From Rhineura floridana (lineage: Eukaryota > Chordata > Lepidosauria > Squamata > Rhineuridae), in NCBI RefSeq assembly GCF_030035675.1, contig NC_084480.1, positions 132,692,738-132,756,737 of the forward strand: a stretch of DNA of 64,000 bases. The letters are read 5' to 3'. This document shows positions 22,576 through 31,747 of this stretch, piece after piece. The translations under genes and the position numbers were made by a program. Numbering within the stretch: the first letter of the stretch is position 1; every line of letters starts with the position of its first letter. The notes beneath the pieces were generated by a model, which saw only the letters and a program-made list of their open reading frames with translations, did no database searches and was not told where the DNA came from.

Positions 22576-22674
22576 GGCGGCCACCTTCAGGGGTTGGCAG
22601 TCCTGGGCTCATGCCATTTGTTCGAGCCAGTGGTTCATCTGGCTGGATAACGGAGCTAAGTCACTAGGCTATAT
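22576..22674 (-). other. PGAP4: PGAP4 exon 2 5' UTR with two upstream start codons
   Basis: The acceptor is strong: the minus strand reads a pyrimidine-rich tract ending 'tcctttctttgcag' just before 22674. The leader holds a 9-codon uORF (22638-22609) and an 87-codon uORF starting at 22612 that overlaps the PGAP4 start out of frame. The exon start is a prediction. Confidence 0.6.
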
Positions 22675-22899
22675 CTGCAAAGAAAGGAGGGGTGGGACGG
22701 GACTAAACAACGATGATGGATATCTGTACGGTCATATTACATCATAGCAGGCCGATTCAGAAGAGCGAAGAGATGCAGGGCCACTCCACTGGCCCAGCTG
22801 AGACCCCAGCAATTTTTGAACTTTTCCACCTCAGCTGCCCGTTAGAAGAACCTGAATCCGAGTTTATGTTCTCCTCCTTCCAAGTACGTTTTCCTTTTG

Positions 22900-23040
22900 T
22901 ATCATCACTTCTAAGATTGTAAGCTTGAGGGCAGGGACCATCTCGGTTGTAATGCTTTATAAGCTGCTCCGGGAATCTCTTTTTTTTTTGGGGGGGGGCG
23001 GGTGGAAGAATGGGCTAAAAATTATTTAAATAAATAAATT
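22900..23040 (+). repeat. LINE 3' tail fragment
   Basis: 'gtaagcttgagggcaggga ... ctttataagctgctccggg' followed by a poly-G run and (AAAT)n is typical of an old LINE/CR1 3' end. Confidence 0.45.
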
Positions 23041-23146
23041 ATCACATGCCTGGACTACTTTTGAGGGTCTTCATCATGGAAAAGGAACACATAAATGTAA
23101 AACAAATATAAGTAAGTGACATTTGTTATCTGCTGCTGCAGGGGTG

Positions 23147-23268
23147 GGAAACCTGTGGCCCCCTCAGGAGTTGCTGGACGACAACTTCCATCACCCTCGA
23201 CTATTGGCTGTGCTGGCTGAGAATGATGGGAGTCCAACAACATCTGGAGGGCCAGAGGGTCCCCATCC
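23147..23268. repeat. Palindromic hAT-type MITE
   Basis: Has 'ctggacgacaacttccatca' mirrored by 'gatgggagtccaacaacatc', then 'tggagggccagagggtcccc'. Confidence 0.75.
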
Positions 23269-23383
23269 ATGTGCTACTGAGGGGAGGGGGATATATATTG
23301 GCTCTGCTACAAGTGGTGGCTATCAAAAGGGATTGCCCCTTCAGGGGTACAAGGGCAAAGGTATTATCTTGATTTCTTTATAA

Positions 23384-23615
23384 GCCAGCATGGTGCAGTG
23401 GTTAGGGTGTCAGGCTAGGACTTGGGAGACCAGGGTTCAAATCCCCACTCAGGCATGAAGCTCACTGGGTGACCTTAGGCCAGTCACTAACTCTCAGCCT
23501 AACCTACCTCACAAGTGCGTTGAGAAGAAAAAATTGGGGAGGGGAAGAACCATGTCTGTATGCCACCTTGAGCTCCTTGAAGGAAAGGTGGGATACAAAT
23601 GTAATAAAACAAAAC
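23384..23615 (+). repeat. Sauria SINE with CR1/L2-like tail
   Basis: tRNA-like head ('ggtgcagtggttagggtgtc', 'cagggttcaaatccccactc'), conserved body ('gaagctcactgggtgacctt'), then 'gccaccttgagctccttgaa' and an A/T-rich tail. Nearly full-length Sauria-family SINE, a squamate marker. Confidence 0.9.
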
Positions 23616-23789
23616 ACAAATTTAAAAAAATTAAAGGGTGAGGAGCCTGCTAGTATGGCCAATGGTCAGGATGATGGGAGTTGTAGTCCAGCATCCTTAT
23701 CCCTGGTTTATTCTCTCAAGTCAAACTCCTGGTTTATCCTCAAGCAGGAGTGGCCCGTCCATAGAGGTGAACTAGCTGATTGCCTAGGG

Positions 23790-23927
23790 CAGCCTTTCCC
23801 AACCAGTGTGCCTCCAGATGTTGTTGGACCACAACTTCCATCAGCCTCAGCCAGCATTGCCAATGGTCAGGAAAGATGGGAATTGTAGTCGAGCAACATC
23901 TGGAGGCACACTGGTTGGGAAAGGCTG
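23790..23927. mobile_element. Palindromic hAT MITE, reference copy
   Basis: A 138-bp hairpin: 'cagcctttcccaaccagtgt' on the left, its complement on the right, with 'cctccagatgttgttggacc' inside. Flanks 'gcctaggg' (23782-23789) and 'tcctaggg' (23928-23935) are an 8-bp duplication with one mismatch, fitting hAT. Confidence 0.85.
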
Positions 23928-24578
23928 TCCTAGGGTGCCAAGTTAATGGGGGCATGAAATCTATGGGGAAAATACAAATAAAACAACGATGTCATTATTT
24001 TAATCCTGTGTAGCATTGATGAGATTGCTCTGTCAGAGCAAACATTTCTGCTTGCCCAATGGTACAATCTCCCCTCTTCTCCCAACCCCAAGTGCTGTGT
24101 GGCTGAAGGGGGGGTGCAAGGGGAGGAGAGGGGGGAAGCAATGTTCCACTAGCGGGAATCCTTGCAGTGGCTCCTGCTAGCGGGATAGTTTGTTGAATCT
24201 GTCATTATTTCAATTCCTGTGCACGTACAGAGGGAATACGAATTACAATTATAATAAACAAGGTAGCCCATAAAAAAAAAGTGTTAACCAGGGTGGTTTT
24301 TTGGGGGGGGGGAACAGAGGGGAATTGCAACAGGCCTCACATATGAGGGGGCCCTCACACATAGAGGGGGCCACAGGAATGCTGCATTGTTGCCAACTCT
24401 TTTCTTTCAGAATCCCACTAACTTGGGCATCATAAACCCAATGGGAAAAAAATCACTAAACAAACTCTATTGGTGGTAGTGTCCTTTTGTCATGACAGCA
24501 TGAGCAAGATGGTTGCAGCCAGAGGCAGGGCTAGTAGCAGCAACCCAGCACAACCATAGTCAGACTTTTTAAAATGAT

Positions 24579-24778
24579 TATATTTATATCTTGCCTTTTT
24601 TCCTCTAAGGAACCCAAGGCAGCTTGCACGGTCCTCCTCCTCTCCATTTTATCTTCACAACAACCTCTGAGGTAGGTTAGGCTGAGTCAGTGACTGGCCC
24701 AAAGCTTCATGGCCCAGCAGGGACTAGAACCTGGATTTCCCCAGTCCAACACTCTAACCACTACATCACACTGACCCC
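24579..24778 (-). repeat. Sauria SINE, reverse orientation
   Basis: Reverse complement of the family: body 'aggtaggttaggctgagtca' and 'gtccaacactctaaccacta' (head) on the plus strand. The 3' tail starts near 24579. Confidence 0.85.
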
Positions 24779-25630
24779 ACTTACACTTACGCCCTAGGGT
24801 CCTCAATGCGGAGTCTAAAGGCATCAGTGTGCTCACAGTGAACAGTTCTAATGGGACAAGACCAGCTTTTTAAAGTTTGATAGAAATATCTGTTGGCTAT
24901 AGGTATGTTCTTAAACCGCATGGTTTTTGCCTGTTAGTTTTCTAGTTAAGTGTTATAATCCTTCACACAAGAACCTGGCAGGAAGCCCCACTGAACACAG
25001 AGGGGCTTACTTCTATGTAAATATACATAGGCAATATTGTTGTACCCCTCTGAGAGGCTTGAAATCTTTTTTCTTCCTTCTTGTGGGAAAAATGGCAGGC
25101 AACACTTTGTAACCTAGCAAAACAGAGATTGTATGGGATTAATGGCATTTACATAGGTGAAGTTAGGCAAAGGACCCAGGGGTGGGGGGAATCAAAGAAA
25201 TACGCATGGGTCTCTTCCTCTATGGGCCTCCCCTCCAACTCTGGAAGGAACTTAAAGAACAGTCAGAAACATCCACAGGCAGGAGTTCTGGTTGCCAGAG
25301 GTCTCATTTAAAGAAGTGCTTTTTATACGAGGACAGCACTCATAGAAGAGAATGTGCTCTGCTTTATTAGAGCGGCGGGCAGGAGAGAACACGCCTGCCC
25401 CATAGAATTAACTGGAAGAGAGAAAAATTCCTTAAGTGTGTATTCATTTTGATCTGACAGAGTTCAACTGGTAGAGTCTTACAGAAATTCTATGGCTTCC
25501 TAGGTCTGATTTAAAGATTCCTATATACACCCGAGATGTATGCACGGCAGTAAAAAAAAATCACATTTGAAAGGCGAGGCACACACTTCGAGCAGACACC
25601 ATTAAGTTGTATCCTGTTTTTCCTACGAGA

Positions 25631-25767
25631 GCCAGTGTGCTGTAGCCTCCAGATGTTGTTGGACTACAACTTCCATCAGCCTCTGCCAGCATTGCCAATG
25701 GTCAGGAAAGATGGGAACTGTGGTCCAACAACATCTGGAGGCACACTGGTTGGGAAAGGCTGGGCTA
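25631..25767. repeat. Palindromic hAT MITE
   Basis: Same family as 23790-23927, with 'cctccagatgttgttggact' and 'gcacactggttgggaaaggc'. The outermost left arm is altered. Confidence 0.8.
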
Positions 25768-26039
25768 AGGTGCTGGAGGTTTTTCAAACCACCGTTCGGC
25801 TCTTAGGGAGTGAGACCCTCTACCGTTCCCTTCCTCGAACTGCAGCCCCTTTTGAGATCGGCCTTCACCCGTTTTAGGTAAAAGCCCGGCTCTTTAAGAA
25901 GCCTCGGGTCTCTCCCCTTCCCACAACCCGAGATTGGTTGCTGGCCTAAGGAAGCAGCAGCAGCTCTCCCCACCATCACAAACCGCCACGGAGACGCGTT
26001 AGACTAGAGAAGGGTACGCTAACGTTCGGCAGGAAGTCA

Positions 26040-26590
26040 TGACGACCCACGCTGGGAGCCCTGCAAAGAACTTGGGAGCACCTTGGCCGCCCCGCCCCGC
26101 CGCGCCCATCCTTAGAAACGCAGAGCCTTTCTAAATGCTCCAGGAAAGCTCCCCGTCTTATCACAGCCAGAGAAGTGCTCTTTCCCCCCCTTCACATACC
26201 TGGAAAACCCACCACCGATCCAGATTCGATGTGAAGAAAGTACACCATCAGCAGGGAGAGCGCCAGGCTGAGCCCATCCTGGAAGAGCTCGAGCAGTTGG
26301 GACAGCAGGCGCTTGTTCTTTCCCTGCTGAAGGCGGTTTGCCCCGTGCCGAGCCCGGGCGAGAGCTCAGAATCAGCGTTCTGCATTTCCGGCTTGTTGCT
26401 CTCAACCTGGTGGCGCAGGCCCGTTTTGCTTCCTCTTTTTCTTTCTCCGCAGGCAACGGGGGCGGGATTAAAGGCGGGAGGGCTGCTTATGTGACGTCGC
26501 AGCCAGCGCGAGAGAAAAAAAGACGCCGAGTGGAGTGGGGCTCCAACTCAAACCACCCTGCTCGCTTGCTACGCTAAAATTGAACGCCAC
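26040..26590 (-). promoter_or_regulatory. PGAP4: CpG-rich promoter region of PGAP4
   Basis: GC- and CpG-rich compared with its surroundings. It has a cAMP-response-like TGACGTC near 26492-26498 and GC-box-like 'gggggcgggatt' and 'aaggcgggag' near 26458-26480, all just upstream of the predicted first exon. The transcription start cannot be placed exactly. Confidence 0.55.
26200..26480 (-). other. PGAP4: Predicted noncoding exon 1 of PGAP4
   Basis: The minus strand reads 'CCAG|GTATGT', a strong donor, with the last exon base at 26200. The upstream limit is only approximate. It fits the human gene model, a noncoding first exon followed by a single coding exon. Confidence 0.45.
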
Positions 26591-27139
26591 AACCGTCGGT
26601 GCTCATGCTGGTTAGCAGCGTCTTTGAGGACTAGCGGCATGGCGACGGATTTCTTATTGATTTGCTTTGTGATTTGGTTATCAAGCTAGTCTTTTTTTTT
26701 AGAAAAAACACACATTTTAACTTTTGATTCACTATTTATTTTGATTTATATGCTGCCCGATGCAAACAATTTTATGCTAGCGAACGAAAGCTAAGAACGT
26801 TATACAATTTCCTCAGGCAAAAAATCCTTTTCTTTTTCTGGATTTTACCCTGAGCCTTGAAAGACCAGTCCAGAAAGAAACATCTTGCAAGTGCTCCTCC
26901 ATGCCATCAGCTTTGGATTTGGATAACCCCGTTCGAGAATCAACTGGAACATCTCTCTTTATCAGTTTGCAATCTGAATATTACATATGGATGCAGAGAT
27001 GTAGAATCCCCAGAAACTGTGAAGTCATGGGAAGGGAGAACCAGCACATAAAAGCACAGGATTTTTAACTTTAAAAATAAGTGAATTTTTTTTGGGGGGG
27101 GGGAGTGGGTGACATATGCAATTCTTGTTTTCTTACCAG
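26591..27139. other. Intergenic DNA, nothing recognised
   Basis: AT-rich, with a poly-G run near 27095. No gene. Confidence 0.4.
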
Positions 27140-27290
27140 TTCTAAAACCAACCGTTTGGAACTCCCTCCCCAAGTCCCCTTATATATCTATTGTCTTTTT
27201 GGTGCTTGGACTTTCCTTTTTCAACAAACCTTTTAATTTGATATTTTTAACTTAGTCTGCTTCTGTACGGGATTTAAAGTTGTTCTTATA
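27140..27290 (+). repeat. L2/CR1 LINE C-terminal and 3' fragment
   Basis: 'tttggaactccctccccaag' corresponds to the conserved WNSLP motif of this LINE C-terminus, followed by 'ctttcctttttcaacaaacc' and AT-rich DNA. Confidence 0.5.
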
Positions 27291-27312
27291 GATGAAATTG
27301 TTTTATATATAT

Positions 27313-27866
27313 TGTTGCGCGCCTCCCCAATCTCCGAGCGGTGAGATTTCAGGGGTCCCTGCGCTCATCCAGGGTTTGGTTTCCTTTGGGAAGAAGGTCA
27401 GCAGAGACTGTGGTGTCTTTATGAAATATGGTTTATTTATTTACACGCATTCCAACCTGAGCTTAGGATGGAGGGGTTCAAGGCATCAGCAGTCCAATAT
27501 CCAGCTTTTCCATCTGGGTTGCAGGAGGCATCCTAAAGCCATGGTGCAGAGGGATAGCCTCTCTGCCTGCCTCCAGTCCCCTGCCTTTCTCCAGACACAC
27601 TCTAAAAACACTCAAAGCACAAACCTCTGCTAACCACCAGGAGGCGGGGAGGCTCTCCTGAAGAGGTTCAATGACAAAAGGATCTGCCTCGCCCATTCAC
27701 CACTTGCTGGGCACCTAATAGGCCCATTAAGAACCTGGCCACTCTATTAGCTTAACAAAAGAAACTCCAGCAGAGCCTGCCCCTCACCCCAAGGCACAGG
27801 ATTCCAAATCAGAGGCTGGAAGAGGACCCACAGGGATCATCCATTCCAACCCCCAAACTCACAACA
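27313..27866 (-). repeat. Possible solo LTR
   Basis: A 554-bp unit bounded by TGTTG and CAACA and flanked on both sides by ATAT. An AATAAA-type signal lies on the minus strand near 27435. No internal virus-like genes remain, so it would be an old solo LTR. The AT-rich flanks make the duplication weak evidence. Confidence 0.35.
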
Positions 27867-28620
27867 ATATCTATTGTTAAATTGCTTTGAGGTGTTTTGT
27901 AGGAAGTAATTCATGAATACAAATAAAAACAATTATTTTACTGCTTTTAAGAGTGTAAAATTGCACCATTTGCTATTTTTAACATATGAATGATTTAACA
28001 CATAACATATAAAGGATTTATTAATCCTGTGTGTGTCTGCCGACAGTCCTTGAGATATGGTGGGTGCAAGGCAGAACAAATTATAAAGGGTGGGGGACCA
28101 ATTTTTTTAAAAAATCCTAACCTAACTCATTTAGTGTGTTTTGATAAAATCATCATCTCAAAATGTGTCTGAAACAGTCAGAGCAATATAAGCATGAAAT
28201 AGTCCCCTGCCGCGAGGTCCTTACAGTCTGCCTCTGAATGTGGGCTTCCTAGCAGCCAGAGCCCTGGTTCCTCTCAACAAGAGAAGCAGCAACCCCACCT
28301 TTCTGGAGAGCCTGCCAAGAATACAGTCCCAAACACTTTTGAAACTTTTACTTTATCTTTCTCTTACTTTTTTGATAAGACTCCTAACCCAGTTTCACAT
28401 CCATCTAGGCCCTGCCGTCAGTTACTAACTTAAACACAAAGCACAGTAGGAAAAGGGAGTGGAGGAAATCATTTTGACTCTGCCAAAAAGAAGTGAGGAG
28501 TTTCAAAAGGGCACTATATTCACAAGGGCCAAGCTGATCTTTGTTCCTGCCATTGCTGCTTGGAAAAAAGTGTTACAACTATGTGATGATCTCTGCCAGA
28601 TAGCAGGAGTGACTATGCCT
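27867..28620. other. Intergenic DNA, nothing recognised
   Basis: No gene or repeat boundary could be defined. Confidence 0.4.
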
Positions 28621-28621
28621 A

Positions 28622-29209
28622 ACATATAACACCTGTTCTGGCCCGTCTGCACTGGCTTCCTATTTGTTTCTGGGCTAAATTCAAAGTGCTGGTTTTGACC
28701 TATAAAGCCCTACATGGCATGGGACCGCAATACCTGGTGGAACGCCTCTCCCAATACGAAACTACCCGTACACTGTGCTCGACATCTAAGGCCCTCCTCC
28801 GAGTGCCATCACATTGAGAAGCTCGGAGGGTGGTGACTAGAACCAGGGCCTTTTCGGTGGTGGCCCCCGAATTGTGGAATAGTCTCCCCGATGAGGTACG
28901 CCTGGCGCCGACGCTGCTATCTTTTCGGCACCAGGTGAAAACCTTTTTATACTCCCAGGCATTTTAAAATTTTAAAATTGTATTTTTTAAAAAATTGTTT
29001 TATAGTGTATTTTAAAACAGTATTTCATTACTGGTATATTCTGATGTTGCTTGGTTTTTTGTTCTTTGTTTGTTTTGCTTTTTGATTTTCTTATATTTGT
29101 TCTATTCATATATTTTTCTTGTTTTATCCTCTATGTACACCGCCCAGAGAGCCTTTTTGGCTTAGGGCGGTATATAAATAAAATAAAATAAAATAAAAAA
29201 TAAATAAAT
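28622..29209 (+). mobile_element. L2-clade LINE, 3' end
   Basis: Encodes the same C-terminal motifs as 6530-6876 ('CLHWLP'-like, WNSLP), with an in-frame TGA where the larger copy has CGG. The 3' UTR ends 'cgcccagagagcctttttgg ... gggcggtatataaat' and (AAATA)n. Strongly 5'-truncated. Confidence 0.85.
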
Positions 29210-29275
29210 ATGCCACACACCTCCAGTCTCAGGGCAACTAGCAGAGCAGAGTTTATTCTGGCAAGAGGCAGGATA

Positions 29276-29430
29276 ATTTATTTATTTTATTTATTGAATG
29301 TATTAGTCGCCCATCTGGCTGGTTATCCAGCCACTGTGGGCGATGTACAAAATAGACATACAAATACATTAGACATTAAAAATCTAGAAACAATGATAAT
29401 AAAATCCCATACCACCACTAGACTTTATGC
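29276..29430 (-). repeat. LINE 3' tail, reverse orientation
   Basis: (TTTAT)n then 'agtcgcccatctggctggtt ... gggcgatgtacaa', a reversed CR1/L2-type 3' end of a different subfamily. Confidence 0.6.
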
Positions 29431-29704
29431 CAGTCTACACTTCCTGACCACGTTTACCACGTTGTAACAATTTCCATCTTTAGCTCAAACATATTTTCTG
29501 GCCTAGCCATGTATTTAAAGGTATTATGATTTCAGTGCTATTCCAGAGTGTGTCAGGAGAAATCAGCAAGATGTTTATATAATTTTATCCTCCCTGCTCC
29601 ACTTATACAATGCAATCCAGGAAGCTTCATGCTCTAAACTGTTAAATTATCCATGTCTATGATTCACAATCAGTCCTGGAGAATGCAAGCACAAATAGTC
29701 CCAG
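29431..29704. other. Short intergenic stretch, nothing recognised
   Basis: No gene or repeat identified. Confidence 0.4.
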
Positions 29705-29874
29705 GCTATGATCTGAAGGTACATGAGGCCAGCTCCCTGTTGAAGCTAAGCAGGCTCAGGTCTGGTCAATGCCTGGATGAGAGACTGCCGGGGAACCATA
29801 TGTAAGCTGCCTTGGGTTTCTATGACAAAAAAAGGTAGGGTATACATGTAATTAATAAATAAATATAATACATG
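29705..29874 (+). repeat. 5S rRNA-derived SINE (5S-Sauria type)
   Basis: The first ~95 bp carry 5S rRNA landmarks: 'gaagctaagcaggctcaggt' and 'ctggatgagagactgccggg' correspond to the internal control region and its downstream part. It then joins a Sauria/LINE-type tail ('tgtaagctgccttgggtttc') and (AAAT)n. It is a SINE, not a functional 5S gene. Confidence 0.8.
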
Positions 29875-29924
29875 ATCTAGGATTTCTTAATGTTTAAAAA
29901 CTACTGACTTAAGTATCATGAGAT

Positions 29925-30117
29925 TTTGGCAGTTGGGAGAGCAGGGTTCGAATTCCCACGCAGCCATGAAGCTCACTGGGTGACCTTGGGCCAGTCACTG
30001 CCACTCAGCCTTAGAGGGAGGCAATGGTAAACCACCTCTGAATACCACTTACCATGAAAACCCTATTCGTAGGGTCGCCGTAAGTTGGAATCGACTTGAA
30101 GGCAGTCCATTTCATTT
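29925..30117 (+). repeat. Sauria SINE with BovB-like tail
   Basis: Shares the body 'gaagctcactgggtgacctt' with 23384-23615 but ends in 'agggtcgccgtaagttggaa' and 'tcgacttgaaggc', the 3' end seen on the RTE/BovB-like LINEs here. The tRNA-like head is degraded. Confidence 0.85.
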
Positions 30118-30660
30118 CCTTGTTTTCATACATAAATATTATCAGAAGTGTGCAGTTTCATTATTACCTCCCAAACATGTATTTTTAGAATGTCAAAACT
30201 ATATCCTAGAAAGTTGCACAGTAGTTCTACAGCAAACAGATAAGTATCGAGATGGACAGACAGGCACAACTGCAGAGTTATGAAAACTCTGCCAAAAGAG
30301 TGAGTGAGTTTCTCCCCTTTCCTTTTTTTATTGCTTACTTTTTTCTCCTAAGCTCACTCCCTTCAACTTGAGGAGAAACAAATTTGTGGCAAATTGTGTT
30401 TGTACTAGGGTTGCCAGGTCGGAACCATTCAAAAACCTGAGAAAATGGGGGCGGGCCCTAGTGACATCATGGGGTGGGCCCTAGTGATGTCATTAAACAT
30501 GATACATTGTATCAACCACAGTTGCTTGCACCATACCATTCAAAAAATAATTCTCTGATTGGAGATTAAAATAGAAATCTTACCTAAAATAGGGTGTTCC
30601 TAGGTCCATCTGAAGTGACAAGGTCATTCTTTCTCACAAGCTTAGGGTGATGCAAACTGG
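30118..30660. other. Intergenic DNA, nothing recognised
   Basis: No gene. A segment near 30460-30495 repeats 'gggccctagtgac/gatgtca'. Confidence 0.35.
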
Positions 30661-30843
30661 AAATGGACTGCCTTCAAGTTGATTCCAGATAGGGTCTTCA
30701 TGGTAAGCAGTATTCAGACAGAGGTGGTTTACTATTGCCTTCCTCTGAGTCTGAGAGGCAGTGACTGGCCCAAGGTCACCCAGTGAGCTTCATGGCTGTG
30801 TGGGGATTCAAACCCTGGTCTCCCAGGTCACAGTTCAACACCT
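30661..30843 (-). repeat. Sauria SINE with BovB-like tail, reverse orientation
   Basis: Begins 'aaatggactgccttcaagtt' (reverse of the BovB-like tail) and ends with the box-B region 'attcaaaccctggtctccca'. Confidence 0.85.
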
Positions 30844-31089
30844 TTAGGGAACATTTAATCTAGCTTACTTGCTTCTGGCAAGAAGGGTTTACGTGCCCTC
30901 AGGCCAGGCCATTGTAGGAAGAAAGGAGCTTAGTGTTGCAGAGATGTTAGATGGGAGCACAGATGGATGCCCCCGAAGGCAGCAACCGTAAACATGCTTA
31001 TTAAGGAACTAAGCCCCATAGAACTCAATAGGACTTACTTTTGAGTAGATATGGTTGCAGCCATGTTAAGGACAAGGGAGGGCTTTCTA

Positions 31090-31483
31090 GGCAAAACAGA
31101 CAAATAATTGGGTCTCAGAACAAATTAAACCAGAACTATCACTAGAAGCTAAAATGATGATACTGAGGTTATCACACTTTGGACACATCATGAGAAGACA
31201 TGATTCACTAGAAAATACAATAACGCTGGGAAAAACAGAAGGAAGTAGAAAAAGAGGAAGGCCAAACAAGATTGATTCCATAAAGGAAGCCACAGACCTG
31301 AACTTACAAGATCTGAACAGGGTGGCTCATGACAGATGCTCTTGGAGGTCGCTGATTCATAGGGTCGCCATAAGGTCGCTGATTCATAGGGTCGCCATAA
31401 GGGTTCGTGCTGGGAGGAAGGGTGGGATATAAATCTAATAATAAATAAATAAGTCGTAATTGACTTGAAGGCATGTAACAACA
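31090..31483 (+). mobile_element. RTE/BovB-like LINE 3' end with a nested LINE tail
   Basis: The translation matches the C-terminus of the family ('LRLSHFGHIMRRHDSLENTI', '[13 protein letters not shown]'). The 3' end 'cataagggtcgcc..cgacttgaaggcacataac' type is interrupted by a 47-bp LINE tail at 31402-31448, flanked by ATAAG on both sides. A 27-bp unit is duplicated in tandem at 31347-31400. BovB versus Vingi clade is not settled. Confidence 0.75.
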
Positions 31484-31623
31484 TGGCTACTTCAGAGTAC
31501 ATTCTATTGACTTTTGTGGAATTTACTCATGGACATAATGAACAAGTGACATGACTAAGGCCATCTAGAGTTCAGATGAACAAGAATTTTAGCCAGATTC
31601 ATAAAGGTTCCATACAGAACTGT

Positions 31624-31739
31624 CAGAGCTTGGAAAAGTTACTTTTTTGAACTACAACTCCCATCAGCCCCAGCCAGCATGGCCACTGGATTGGGCTGAT
31701 GGGAGTTGTAGTTCAAAAAAGTAACTTTTCCAAGCTCTG
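31624..31739. mobile_element. Palindromic hAT MITE with perfect 8-bp duplication
   Basis: A 116-bp near-perfect hairpin beginning 'cagagcttggaaaagttact' and ending in its complement. Perfect duplications 'agaactgt' lie at 31616-31623 and 31740-31747. Nearly identical to 10517-10628, so probably young. Confidence 0.92.
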
Positions 31740-31747
31740 AGAACTGT

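Larger units (their letters stand above)
22675..26199 (-). other. PGAP4: Predicted PGAP4 intron 1
   Basis: Bounded by the donor 'CCAG|GTATGT' (minus, exon base 26200) and the acceptor near 22675. It contains several MITE copies and two Sauria SINEs, listed separately. Boundaries come from splice-site appearance only. Confidence 0.5.

Noticed and set aside
22576-22584. PGAP4 start at GTG 22584
   Set aside because: A GTG start is unlikely in a vertebrate mRNA, and ATG 22575 has an ideal context.
29705-29800. A functional 5S rRNA gene
   Set aside because: Diverged in conserved positions and joined to a LINE-type tail; it is a SINE.
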